From Panorpa germanica (lineage: Eukaryota; Arthropoda; Insecta; Mecoptera; Panorpidae), in the NCBI GenBank assembly GCA_963678705.1, contig OY783209.1, positions 11,594,001-11,658,000 of the forward strand: 64,000 nt of DNA, given 5' to 3'. Below the pieces are notes generated by a model. The model saw nothing but the letters and a program-made list of their open reading frames with translations. It made no database searches and had not been told where the DNA came from. Positions 22,229 through 34,030 of this stretch are shown piece by piece. The stretch's first letter is position 1, and each line of letters starts with the position of its first letter. Both the position numbers and the translations under genes were made by a program.

Positions 22229-23609
22229 TCACCAACGAACGAATTCTTTATATTGCTCATTTACGGCAAGCCTTTTTATGGTTTCGTATCCTAGGATGAT
22301 GCTGAAAGAGAAGCACGCTGATTGTACTAACCGGGCTGACAGACCCTTGGTGAACATAAACAAACGTTCTTCATTCCATAGTTCTTGGAATGCCTCACGC
22401 ATAGAACCTAATCGTTGAACCTGTAAACAGCATTCGTTAATGATCATGTTTTAAAATAATGGACTGATGTAACCATGAAAAAGCGAACGAGATATAGAAT
22501 TCATCATCATATCGCACTATCATACGATATCCCTTATAAAAGGAAATAAAAGTCTATATTCTATATTTATTCTTTAGAGTTTATATTTGTAAGTTTCCAT
22601 CATATGCCTTACCTGCAACCTCGTCCTGACGATATCTAATGGATTGGTAATTAGCGTCGTAGTGAAACCTCCGATTGTACCTGCGACACATTGGATGAAA
22701 AGATGCGACACCCAGAGCGGCAGAATTTTATGTAGTTCGTCTGTAACAAAAAACATGGATTAACTATTTCATATTTTGAAGATTATGACTGGCTAAAAGG
22801 AATGAAATACCTTGATACAGATGATAAAATGCCCACCACATTGCGGAATTTGGTACGTACGACATCAATGATGCTCCATAGCCTCGGTAAAAACCTAACA
22901 CACCGTCACGACGATAAATTTGACGACCAATTTCCATCGTAACATGTAGACGGCTAAATCTACCTTTGGTTTTTATTGTTACCCCTAAAGGATTCATGCT
23001 GCCCTTAAATATAAAATGATTAACATGTAAGTTATATACCTGATTTTGTACTTATGCAAATTATTATTTGGATGTTTCACCTTTCCAGTGGCAGAGCCCA
23101 TTCCAAGTACCATAGCATGTTGCGATAATACATCAAATGGCACGATAATGGTTTGTCCTACTAGAGAGGCACAAGCACCTCCTATTAGAGCTTTTGGACG
23201 ACCTTCTATGCCATTTTGAGATAGTAAATGTCTGACTCCTTCGTACGTACTGATGTAAAAGACACCCGACACGATTTGAACCTGCATGTACAAAATGTTC
23301 AATATAACCGTTCGGTTATGAGATTATTTATTTTAGAAGACATACTGATGATATCCAGAACCCTCTGTAGAGACCTGGGACACCTTCATTCTTGTAGATT
23401 TTCGTCCCAGCATCAAACATTCCTTTGTAGAGATCATTTCTATGTTGTACTTGTAGTTGTGTTTTTATAACGGTTAGTGGATACAACGCACACCGAACGG
23501 AAAAAGAACTTAGCATAGACAAAGGGAAAAATTTTCCTTTATCCAGCATTTCCCATTCTATAGTCCGTATAAACTGCGGTGACGGTGACTCCACTACCGT
23601 AGTGGCCAT
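22229..23609 (-). CDS. Mitochondrial carrier, SLC25A44-like
   Basis: Inner-mitochondrial-membrane carrier of the SLC25 family; mammalian SLC25A44 imports branched-chain amino acids. Five exons on the minus strand: 23609-23346, 23281-23081, 23003-22811, 22740-22613, 22420-22229; all GT-AG, joined frame 325 residues, close to the usual 310-330. Three carrier repeats are visible, with signatures [12 protein letters not shown] (repeat 1), PFDVLSQH (repeat 2) and [11 protein letters not shown] (repeat 3). Other family marks: [11 protein letters not shown] near the N-terminus, [22 protein letters not shown] and [11 protein letters not shown]. No substrate can be read from sequence alone. The 23081 donor was chosen because it keeps the frame with the next exon; reading on would add about 15 unlikely residues. 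Confidence 0.92.
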
Positions 23610-24894
23610 TTCTTTCGATGGTTCAGAAATTTTGAACTTTTATTTAAGGTTATATACATTTAATTGTTACTGAGTAAATTTCTTTATATTATTCTCACGT
23701 TAAAAACATTATATTATCGGTGGTATTTCTTGATGTTGCTTTAACAACACTTTTGCTATTTCATAAATCATTTTTATAACTTTTTAAATTTTAAAGGTTA
23801 TATTTTTATTTATATCATATTGTAATTTTTTTGCAGTTGTAGATTACTACATAAATTTTGTACAAATATTCAATTTTTTTACTTTAATTTTACACTTATA
23901 CAACAAAATTTGAGATACATTTTGTACCTTCCAAACAACCTTGATATTTGTAATAGGAATTAAATTGTTCTTTTGTTGAATTATAATATCAACAGTAAGG
24001 AGACGTCATTTGGATTTTTTAAATTAGTTGCAGTTTTATATCATTTATTCATCTACAGATGAAAACTGATGTAATACACCGTAAGATAAATGTAATAAAT
24101 GGATTATTTTGATTTAAATAAAAGCTATTACACGTAGCCTTCTTTTATTGCTTATTACAAATATGGTTTAATATTATATAAGTTAAATAAGAAAACAAAG
24201 TTCATAAAGAAATCATGTCAAAAGAAACTTGAATATGTTATAATTGTTTTACCAACACATTATAATAAAAGATGAATTGGTAGACTTATGAATATAACCA
24301 TCATAATTGAACCTTTATCGATTTTCAGTAATGTAAAATAAAAGTCAAAGTTAAGCTATAAGAAAAGTATACTTGCATTTTGAGGTTAAATTTTGTCACA
24401 TAATGTAATGAATTATTGCAATCTGTTCATAATCAACACCAATCTACACTATTTATTTTTAGGCAAGTTATTAAAAATATGCCTAAATAAACACATTTTG
24501 TTAATATTTTAATAACTGTAGCACTAACTATCTTTACGTAAACTAATGGAGTTAAGCAAATCACACATTTTGTTACGTCATGTACAATATACAATATAAA
24601 GGAGCTGTATCATAGTTATAGAGATAAAAAGATAAAATCCGTACTTGGAACTTTAATCAACAAGACAATTATAGATAATGGAAACATGATAATTATGAAT
24701 AAGTCTAATCAAATTTGTCTAGGTCAACTTCAACTTGTCAAGTTGTATTCTTTCTACACCACCAGATGCCACCTGTTTACCTTCACACACCCACATACCA
24801 CGACTAGTGTCGACATCTTTGGTGCAGGCCAAAGACTAGCGTCTACTAGTACGAAGTTATCTCTGGTACGAAGTGTGATAATGCCACACAGTTA
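23610..24894. other. Intergenic region between divergent genes
   Basis: Lies between the SLC25A44-like gene (-) and the first RRM gene copy (+), so it should contain both promoters. Nothing else was recognised. Confidence 0.5.
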
Positions 24895-25017
24895 AGGTTA
24901 GGTGATTTACGCAGAAGATTGTTGAACACGTTTTCTTTAAACAGTGTTAGTCGTGCTCGCTAAAATTATAGCAAGAAAATAACGTATTTTATTTCCAAAT
25001 AATTATTTTGTGTAACA

Positions 25018-25982
25018 ATGACTAAATCAAATGTAATAGCAGAACCAAAAAAGGTTAAGTTAAATAAGAAGAAAGAGATGTCCAAAGCGCTCAAGGTATT
25101 TTTTGTATATGCAATGCAATAAGAGCATGTTGTTTTATTATTTAGACACCACATTTACTCTGTATCTCTGATATTTACTGATAAACGAATGATTATGCTT
25201 ATTAATTAATGATATGCTAATGTTATGTTATTATTTATTAATTTTTATTACATCTATTTATTATCGATGACCGATTTTGAAGTCTTATGTACATTTTGTA
25301 TATTAATATATATTCTACTAAGAGTCGTCAACGGCGCCGGTTACTTGTTGTATGATTATTATTTGATGCCACTGTTTTATAATATTAATTTCTCGCAATT
25401 TACTTTACAGCCTGCAAAGCCATTGAAAGATGTTGTTGGTAAACCTAACCGTAAGGCCAAAGCAGCAGTCGTCCGTATATCTAAATTAGCGAAGGACATT
25501 ACTGAAAGGCAAATTTCTGATTATTTTCATCAGAATTTTCCGACCTCTAAATTTTCGTGTGTGAAACTTGTGACAGATATAACTGGTGAGAGTACAGGTG
25601 TTGCTCATATAAACTTCAAGAACGCCAAGTCTGCAACAACTCTTGTTTCTAAGACAATTACTTTCTTAAATGAAAAGCCATTATGCGGTAATTATTATAA
25701 TGTGATAAATGTAAATTATTTAATAATAAGATATACCTATTTAATAATAATATACATTATTTTCTATTGTCAGCCGAAATCGTACCTCCAACGCAGGCCG
25801 GAGGCTTATTTATTACAAAGAAGAGTCCAGAAGAAAAGAAGCAGTTACTTACTAAGAAAAGTATAACCTCAAATAAAAAGACAAAATCCAAGGCACGTGC
25901 TCTTAAAAAACCTGTAGCAAAAGAAACTTCAGATGAAGAGGATTCTGATGATATGGACGTTTCTTTTGATAACAGTTCGTAG
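25018..25982 (+). CDS. RRM-domain protein, tandem copy 1 (C-terminally truncated)
   Basis: Three exons: 25018-25095, 25411-25687, 25774-25982; 187 residues. Lysine-rich N-terminus (PKKVKLNKKK), one RRM at about residues 45-115 with RNP2-like VVRISKLA and degenerate RNP1-like GVAHINFKN, then a basic/acidic tail ending SDEEDSDDMDVSFDNSS. The RRM implies RNA binding; the lysine-rich and acidic runs suggest a nuclear or nucleolar protein (inference). Compared with copy 3 it lacks the last exon: the exon-3 donor GTAAGT reads GTAGAT here, giving TAG at once. It lacks the KISAEK insert of copies 2 and 3. The family could not be named. Confidence 0.75.
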
Positions 25983-27510
25983 ATTCAGCTACTGTAGTTA
26001 ACTCTTTAAAATTAATCAATAAATCATTTTTTATCATCTGAACAATTTAATGTTTTAGTATGTGTTGTTAATTTATGAATTAGACATACTTCTAAGGAAC
26101 TAATGAACTGATTGCACATGGGCATAGGTATATAGGTAGGTATGGGCCTGGTAGAGATCTCCAATTTGACGCTTTTGTCCAAATAATTTTTCTATAGGAT
26201 CTTAGTTTAAAGATCTCTGAGGAAACTCGTATATTCCTCTACTGTTAAAATATTCAGGAACTTATGCTCTTCAAAGCATCAACCCATCATTTTCTTTCCA
26301 GATATTTCAACTTTCGGGTTTTCCATAATATGTTAAGCATTTACAGTAATGCAGATAATTGTTGTATAACTTTAGTCATGTCAAACACAAACAAATATAC
26401 CTGCTGCATTAATATTCCATATTGACGATAATACTGACGATGAAGATATTGAAGATGCCCTGTTGTATCTGTTTCTGTGTAAAATGTATACATGAGTCAA
26501 TACATAAAATACATTTCTAAAAATACAAACAAATAACGAAACGAACCTGTGGAGATAGTATTTCGTATTAAAGGCATTTTAGAGCACCCCAACAAATTAA
26601 TTGTATTCGATTGTGATGAAGCTTGAATTGGTGATAGGTTTAAGTTTGGGATTGCGGTGTAAAGCAATACCTTTCGTAAACCAGAATCATTTCTTTAGAA
26701 AAATGATCTTCGCATACATATTTCAAAGATCCTCTTGTTGCTAATGTATCTATGCCAATAGCTATTCCCCATGTTCCAAGACTTTCTGTCTATAGTAAAA
26801 TGTATTGTATATCGTCTCGTAGCTTTGCCATTGAAGTGACATATGATGAATTCTGCAATACAAAATTTTAATTTAAGATAATAAGCATATTGGTTATTAT
26901 ATTGTTTTGTAATAATAAAAATAAGATCTGATCCCATTCTACAATATCCTTGCTATTTCTGAATGGAAAAATTATTCGCAGTACTGCTGCTTGGAGTCTC
27001 AGTACTCTCCTTGGAGTTATTTTGATTTATCTCTGCATTCAATTCTACAGTATAAATAAAAACAGACGAATTAATTATTCTGATAATAAATAAGTTTTAT
27101 AACCTGAAAATTATTTTGCTGTAATTACTGTAAAGCAATTATACTTACTGTATTTAAAAATTAAAACTAACACCATAAACAAACAGGCACTCAAGGCACA
27201 AGCTTTTAATAATGATGTTTTAATAATAAATAATTAAGAAATATAATAATTAATTATAAATTTATTAAGAAATATAATAAATAATTGTAAAATAAAAGTA
27301 ATTCCGTATTTAAAACACTTTATTTGACGTTTAGTATAGTTAGATTAAGCAAAACAAAAGGGCACAGCTGGCTAAATTTCTTTTATTTCAAATTGCCGCT
27401 TAAAATTATTTTGTTGCCTATCTTTGACCTAGTTGGACCTGGTGTTAACTAAAGACTAATGTTAACCAAAGACGTGACGCTGGTCGTGTTAATCTAGATT
27501 TGGTGGAAAC
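25983..27510. repeat. Duplicated 1.5-kb block, copy 1
   Basis: Sequence after the stop of RRM copy 1 that is repeated with small changes at about 29485-31040. Shared landmarks: CACATGGGCATAGGTATATA, GTAGAGATCTCCAATTTGAC, GTGACGCTGGTCGTGTTAAT. No convincing ORF; contents unknown. Copy 3 has no such block; its exon 4 follows instead. Confidence 0.85.
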
Positions 27511-27637
27511 TTTGTGGTTAGGTGTTTTACGCAGAAGTTTGTTGAACACGTTTTCTTTAAACAGTGTTTGTTGTGCTCGCTAAAATTATAGCAAGAAAAT
27601 AACGTATTTTATTTCCAAATAATTATTTTGTGTAACA

Positions 27638-28614
27638 ATGGCAAAATCAAAAGGAGCACCAAAAAAGGTTAAGTTAAATAAGAAGAAAAAGATGTCCAAA
27701 GCGCTCAAGGTATTTTTTGTATATGCAATGCAATAAGAGCATGTGGTTTTATTATTTAGACACCACATTTACTCTGTATCTCTGATATTTACTGATAAAC
27801 GAATCATTATGCTTATTAATGAATGATATGTTAATATTATGTTATTATTTATTAATTTTTATTACATTTATTTATGATCGATGACCGATTTCGAAGTCTT
27901 ATGTACATTTTGTATATTAATATATATTCTACTAAGAGTCGTCAACGGCGCCGGTTACTTGTTGTATGATTATTATTTGATGCCACTGTTTTATAATATT
28001 AATTTCTCGCAATTTACTTTACAGCCTGCAAAGCAATTGAAAGGTGTTGTTGGTAAACCTAACCGTAAGGCCAAAGCAGCAGTCGTCCGCATATCTAAAT
28101 TAGCGAAGGACATTACTGAAAGGCAAATTTCTGATTATTTTCGTCAGAATTTTCCGACCTCTAAATTTTCGTGTGTGAAACTTGTGAAAGATAAAACTGG
28201 TGAGAGTACAGGTGTTGCTCATATAAACTTTAGGTACGCCAAGTCTGCAACAAGTCTTCTTTCCAAGAAAATTACTTTCTTAAATGAAAAGCCATTATGC
28301 GGTAATTATTATAATGTGATAAATGTAAATTATTTAATAATAAGATATACCTATTTAATAATAATATATATTATTTTTTATTATCAGCCGAAATCGTACC
28401 CCCAGCGCAGACCGGAGGCTTATTTATTACAAAGAAAAGTCCAGAAGAAAAGAAAATTTCAGCAGAAAAGAAGCAGTTACTTACTAAGAAAAGTATAACC
28501 TCAAATAAAAAGACAAAATCCAAGGCACGTGCTCCTAAAAAACCTGTAGCAAAAGAAACTTCAGATGAAGAGGATTCTGATGATATGGACGTTTCTTTTG
28601 ATGACAGTTCGTAG
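27638..28614 (+). CDS. RRM-domain protein, tandem copy 2 (C-terminally truncated)
   Basis: Exons 27638-27709, 28025-28301, 28388-28614; 191 residues. Starts ATGGCAAAATC rather than ATGACTAAATC. RRM as in copy 1, with KDKTGEST as in copy 3. Keeps the KISAEK insert in the tail. Ends at the same mutated donor (AGTTCGTAG). Promoter region and 5' UTR (GTTGAACACGTTTTCTTTAA) are duplicated with the gene. Introns are nearly identical to copies 1 and 3, so the duplication is recent. Confidence 0.75.
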
Positions 28615-28635
28615 ATTCAACTACTATAGTTACTT

Positions 28636-28870
28636 TGAGATCCCTATGTATATCGCTATTGCGGACATACCATGGTGCATTCACTATATTCTTCAGAGCT
28701 TTATTTTGGATTGTCTGAATGCATATGATGTTGCATTTCTTAGTACAGCCCCATAGCTGGATTACAAATGTCCAAACTGGTTTCAATATTTGCTTATACA
28801 GCATTAGCTTGTTATGTATGGATAAGGTGGATTTGCGTCCCATTAGCCAGTACATTTTCTTATATCTTAT
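28636..28870 (-). mobile_element. Jockey-type LINE reverse transcriptase fragment
   Basis: Minus-strand peptide with YKQILKPVWTF, IQLWGCTKK, QNKALKNIVNAPWYVRNSD: the C-terminal end of a jockey-clade reverse transcriptase. It sits at the very end of RRM copy 2, where similarity to copy 1 breaks off, and opens an about 850-bp insertion (28636-29484). Confidence 0.8.
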
Positions 28871-29311
28871 TTATAATAAGATAAAAGAAAATTGAATATG
28901 TAATAAGATATAAGTAAATTAATTTATTAATGTAACATTTATTAATCTTTTCATTATATACAAATAAATACATTATATACAAAAATACAATTCAATATTT
29001 CATATTTTTATTACTAAATTTTACAGTTTATACTTATCTATATTTATAATTAATCATTAACATCTGAAGAGTTAATCCAATTTGTTTAAAAGGCAGCCGG
29101 CCATATTCTAAAATATTTAGAAGAAATTGCAAATAAATTTGATAATAGTCTTTAATTTAATCAACTGCAGATCGATTTAAGGATAAATTACTCAAAACAT
29201 TCAAAATCGGTTAAGGCCATAATTGAAGATTGAACATTAGCTATTTGGATTAATGACTTTTGCAAAAATAAACGTAATGAAAATATTAAATTATATATAT
29301 AAATAGATACG

Positions 29312-29509
29312 TTAATGATTCAAAAGTTTTGCAATGAAACCTGCTACATAGGCATATCCTACCTTCTCGAAATAAGCAGTGAAATCTTCCTCATTAATTT
29401 TAAAATCACCAAAATTGTATACAGTTGTATTTAATTCTGGTAACATTTCTTCCAAAGACTTATAATTAGTACTTATACCTCCCAGAATGAATTCTTTTAA
29501 ATTAATCAA
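29312..29509 (-). pseudogene. DNA transposase C-terminal remnant (possibly P-element/THAP type)
   Basis: 65-residue minus-strand ORF ending DFTAYFEKVGYAYVAGFIAK. The motif YVAGFIAK is common near the end of P-element/THAP9-like transposases. It is the right part of the insertion after RRM copy 2. The family is uncertain. 28871-29311 between the two fragments is plain AT-rich DNA. Confidence 0.4.
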
Positions 29510-31040
29510 ATCATTTTTATCATCTGAACAATTTACTGTTTTAGTATGTGTTGTTAAATTTATGAATTAGACATACTTTTAAGGAACTAATGAACTGATT
29601 GCACATGGGCATAGGTATATAGGTAGGTATGGGCCTGGTAGAGATCTCCAATTTGACGATTTTGTCCAAATAATTTTTCTATGGGATCTTGGTTTAAAGA
29701 TCTCTGAGGAAACTCGTATATTCCTCTACTGTTAAAATATTCAGAAACTTGATTCATGCTCTTCAAAGCATCAACCCATCATTTTCTTTCCAGATATTTC
29801 AACTTTCGGGTTTTCCATAATATGTTAAGCATTTACAGTAATGCAGATAATTGTTGTATAACTTTAGTCATGTCAAACACAAACAAATATACCTGCTGCA
29901 TTAATATTCCATATTGACGATAATACTGACGATGAAGATATTGAAGATGCCCTAGTTGTATCTGTTTCTGTGTAAAATGTATACATGAGTCAATACATAA
30001 AATACATTTCTAAAAATACAAACAAATAACGAAACGAACCTGTGGAGATAGTATTTCGCATTAAAGGCATTTTAGAGCACCCCAACAAATTAATTGTATT
30101 CGATTGTGATGAAGCTTGAATTGGTGATAGGCTTAAGTTTGGGATTGCGGTGTAAAGCAATACCTTTCGTAAACCAGAATCATTTCTTTAGAAAAATGAT
30201 CTTCGCATACATATTTCAAAGATCCTCTTGTTGCTAATGTATATATGCCAATAGCTATTCCCCATGTTCTAAGACTTTCTGTCTCTATAGTAAAATGTAT
30301 TGTATATTGTCTCGTAGCTTTGCCATTGAAGTAACATATATATGATGAATTCTGTAATACAAAATTTTAATTTGAGATAATAAGCATATTGGTTATTATA
30401 TTGTTTTGTAATAATAAAAATAAGATCTGATCCCATTCTACAATATCCTTGCTATTTCTGAATGGAAAAATTATTCTCAGTACTGCTGCTTGGAGTCTCA
30501 GTACTCTCCTTGGAGTTAATTTGATTTACTCTGTATCTCTGCATCCAATTCTACAGTATAAATAAAAACGGACGAATTAATTATTCTGATAATAAATAAG
30601 TTTTATAACCTCAAATGTATTTTGCTGTAATTACTGTAAAGCAATTATACTTACTGTATTTAAAAATTAAAACTAACACCATAAACAAACAGGCAGTTAA
30701 GGCACAAGCTTTTAATAATGATGTTTTAATAATAAATAATTAAGAAATATAATAAATAATTATAAATTTATTAAGAAATATAATAAATAATTGTAAAATA
30801 AAAGTAAGTCCGTATTTAAAACACTTTATTTAACGTTTAGCAACGTTTAGTATAGTTGGATTAAGCAAAACAAAAGGGCCACTAGCTGGCTAAATTTCTT
30901 TTATTTCAAATTGCCGCTTAAAATTATTTTGTTGCCTATTTTTGACCTAGTTGGACTGGTGTTAACGGTGTTAACTAAAGACTAATGTTAACCAAAGACG
31001 TGACGCTGGTCGTGTTAATCAAGATTTGGTGGTAACACTG
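29485..31040. repeat. Duplicated 1.5-kb block, copy 2
   Basis: Second copy of the block at 25983-27510, with small indels. Ends near GTGTTAATCAAGATTTGGTGG; then about 90 bp unique sequence leads to the 5' region of RRM copy 3. Confidence 0.85.
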
Positions 31041-31264
31041 TTTGCGAAAAAACAGTTAAAAAAAAGTGTTGTCGTTCTTAGCTTAGTTCTTATTATCTCT
31101 GGTTCTTAGCTCTAGTTTGTTTCGACAGTTAAGGTGAGTTAAGGTTAGCTGTTTTACGCAGAAGATTGTTGAACACGTTTTCTTTAAACAGTGTTAGTCG
31201 TGCTCGCTAAAATTATAGCAAGAAAATAACGTATTTTATTTCCAAATAATTATTTTGTGTAACA

Positions 31265-33051
31265 ATGACTAAATCAAATGTTATAGCAGAACCAAAAAAG
31301 GTTAAGTTAAATAAGAAGAAAAAGATGTCCAAAGCGCTCAAGGTATTTTTTGTATATGCAATGCATGTGGCTTTATTATTGAGACAGCACATTTACTCTG
31401 TATCTGTGATATTTACTGATAAATCAATGATTATGCTTATGTTTGTTATTATTTATTAATTTTTGTGCATGAGCATGTGGCTTTATTATTTAGTCACCAC
31501 ATTTACTCTGTATCTCTTATATTTACTGATAAATGAATGATGCTTATGTTGGTTATTATTTATGTATTTTTATTACATTTACTTATGATCGATAACCGAT
31601 TTCGAAGTCTTTTATGTACATTTTGTATATTAATATATATTCTACTAAGAGTCGTCAACGGCGCCGGTTACTTGTTGTATGATTATGATTTGATGCCACT
31701 GTTTTATAATATTAATTTCTCGCAATTTACTTTACAGCCTGCAAAGCCATTGAAAGATGTTGTTGGTAAACCTAACCGTAAGGCCAAAGCAGCAGTCGTC
31801 CGCATATCTAAATTAGCGAAGGACATTACTGAAAGGCAAATTTCTGATTATTTTCATCAGAATTTTCCGACCTTTAAATTTTCGTGTGTGAAACTTGTGA
31901 AAGATAAAACTGGTGAGAGTACAGGTGTTGCTCATATAAACTTTAGGTACGCCAAGTCTGCAACAAGTCTTCTTTCCAAGAAGGTTACTTTCTTAAATGA
32001 AAATCCATTATGCGGTAATTATTATAATGTGATAAATGTAAATTATTTAATAATAAGATATACCTACTTAATAATAATATACATTATTTTCTATTATCAG
32101 CGGAAATCGTACCCCCATCGCAGGCCGGAGGCTTATTTATTACAAAGAAAAGTCCAGAAGAAAAGAAAATTTCAGCAGAAAAGAGAGGTTTGGAAGAAAA
32201 GACCTCAAATAAAAAGACAAAGTCCAAAGAACGTGCTCTTAAAAAACCTGTAGCAAAAGAAACTTCAGATGAAGAAGAGGATTCCAACAATTCTGATGAT
32301 ATGGACGTTTCTATTGATAACAGTTCGTAAGTATAATCAGTTTTAACAAAATACATGCGGTTGAAATATTATATCACCAAAGATAATGTTCTGTATAAAA
32401 TTTGAAATGAAATGAAGCTCTCAAGTCATCTAGTAAATTCTAAACATAAATTAAGCATATAAAAGAATCGTGAGGTAATATTTGTATCTATTTCACTGTT
32501 CGTAAAATATTTTGAACGTAAATTTATATTAATAACCTATTTTCGTTACAAATAATAATACGGTGTAGAACAAGAACAAGAAGCTCCAAGGAACCTTTTA
32601 TCATTATTACAGCAAGAATATCCAAATTAAAAGTGTGTGTAGGGTTAAAATCAAAATGTTCTAACTGATAACTAAAATAAAAGTAATAAAATTTTAATGG
32701 AGAGTGGATCACCTCAAACTATAAAAAGTGCCACTGTTTGAAAAAGTTGTAGTCATTCTACAATTATAGAAACAATTATAGTTATAGTCGACATTTTTAA
32801 TATATGTACTTCCATTTATAAATTTACTTTGTTATAGATCAACGGATGACGAACCAACTCCAAAAAAACAAACAGGAAAAAAGAACCTCACCGATAAGAA
32901 GAAGGGAGGAGGAGTACAGAAGAAGGTTGCTAAGAAAAATAAAAAAGGAGGTCCAGTCGTTAGCAATGCTGATAAACTGAAAATGGCTGCTGCTGAAGTT
33001 ATGAAAGTGCAACAAGTTCCAAAAGTAAAAAAGAACAGAAAATTAAAATAG
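31265..33051 (+). CDS. RRM-domain protein, full-length copy 3
   Basis: Four exons: 31265-31342, 31738-32014, 32101-32326, 32838-33051; 264 residues, frame verified across all junctions. Lysine-rich N-terminus, RRM at about 45-115, an acidic serine stretch (SDEEEDSNNSDDMD), then a strongly basic exon-4 tail (DKKKGGGVQKKVAKKNKKGG). The exon-3 donor is a normal GTAAGT. Introns 1 and 2 match copies 1 and 2. A poly(A) signal AATAAA is at 33273-33278. This is probably the parental gene. RNA binding is implied by the RRM; the role and orthologue are unknown to me. Confidence 0.85.
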
Positions 33052-33363
33052 AATCTGGATTCTTTTTTTAATAGGGATTGCTAAATGTATTTGTAACTTT
33101 TTTTTATTAATCTATTAGAACTCTTGTTGTACATTAATTTAAGTGTATACTATATACATATTGTTACATTTGTTTTATAGTACTAGTTAATAATTCTAGT
33201 TACATAAACTTTTTTTTGGAAATCTCTGTTAAATATTTGATTTTATATTATGTATGTAATTTTAGGATCTAAAATAAATTTTATCAAATATAAAATTGTT
33301 TCATAAAACAACTTTGGGTTTTTCTTACACTAGAACTGAGTACATGTGACACCGACTATTTCT

Positions 33364-33802
33364 GTAGGGAGTTGTTGGAGTTGAAGTTGTTTTTGAAGTT
33401 GTTTTGCTTTAGCACACAACGTAAGATGAAGTTTCTACTTTAATGTTTATCCATAAACCATGGCACCTAATGAAATAGTTAACACTAAGGCAACCGCGTG
33501 TATTATGTAGGAAGTTGTACGTTTACAAGCAAGTTCGGATACGACACACCCGTAGAAACTATAGACTTGAAATACTGATTACAAATTTGCTACTACCATT
33601 AAGATCTGCATCGATGGCGTAGCTCCAGGTAGCATCACGACCTTTTACTTATAATAATTATAACGTCAGTTATATATATACTTCCCGATTGTCTCTTAAG
33701 TATAGGCATAATGCTTCGACACAGTGGACTATTCATAAACATTTTAGTAGAAACTTTCTCTCATGATAAATTTTTCTAATGCAACTACACCCTACTGAAA
33801 AA
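33364..33802. mobile_element. MITE-like inverted-repeat element
   Basis: Left part GAAGTTTCTACTTTAATG and right part (reversed) GAAAGTTTCTACTAAAATG are imperfect inverted repeats of about 70 bp, with outer GTAGGG/CCCTAC. Related ends occur near 44.9-45.7 kb and 63.0 kb. Confidence 0.45.
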
Positions 33803-34030
33803 AAGCGCCGTAACTAGTTTGTTGCACTTTGGCAGTACCCTTATAGTGATTAAGTACGTATAACATTCTGTCAATTAAAAAATATCTAATTTGTGCGTTA
33901 ATTATTTTCTTAAGTTGTCTTTCTCATAGACTTGATTATTTAATCAAGCTCTGGTTTGGTTTTATGATATGTAGAATTGCATTTATGCTTATTTTTGGTT
34001 TAATATTATTTTATAGTTTTTTGTTATTAT

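Noticed and set aside
25225-25866. 213-residue ORF (and equivalents at 27881 and 31537) as proteins
   Set aside because: They run through introns 1 and 2 of the RRM genes; only the RRM exon part is real.
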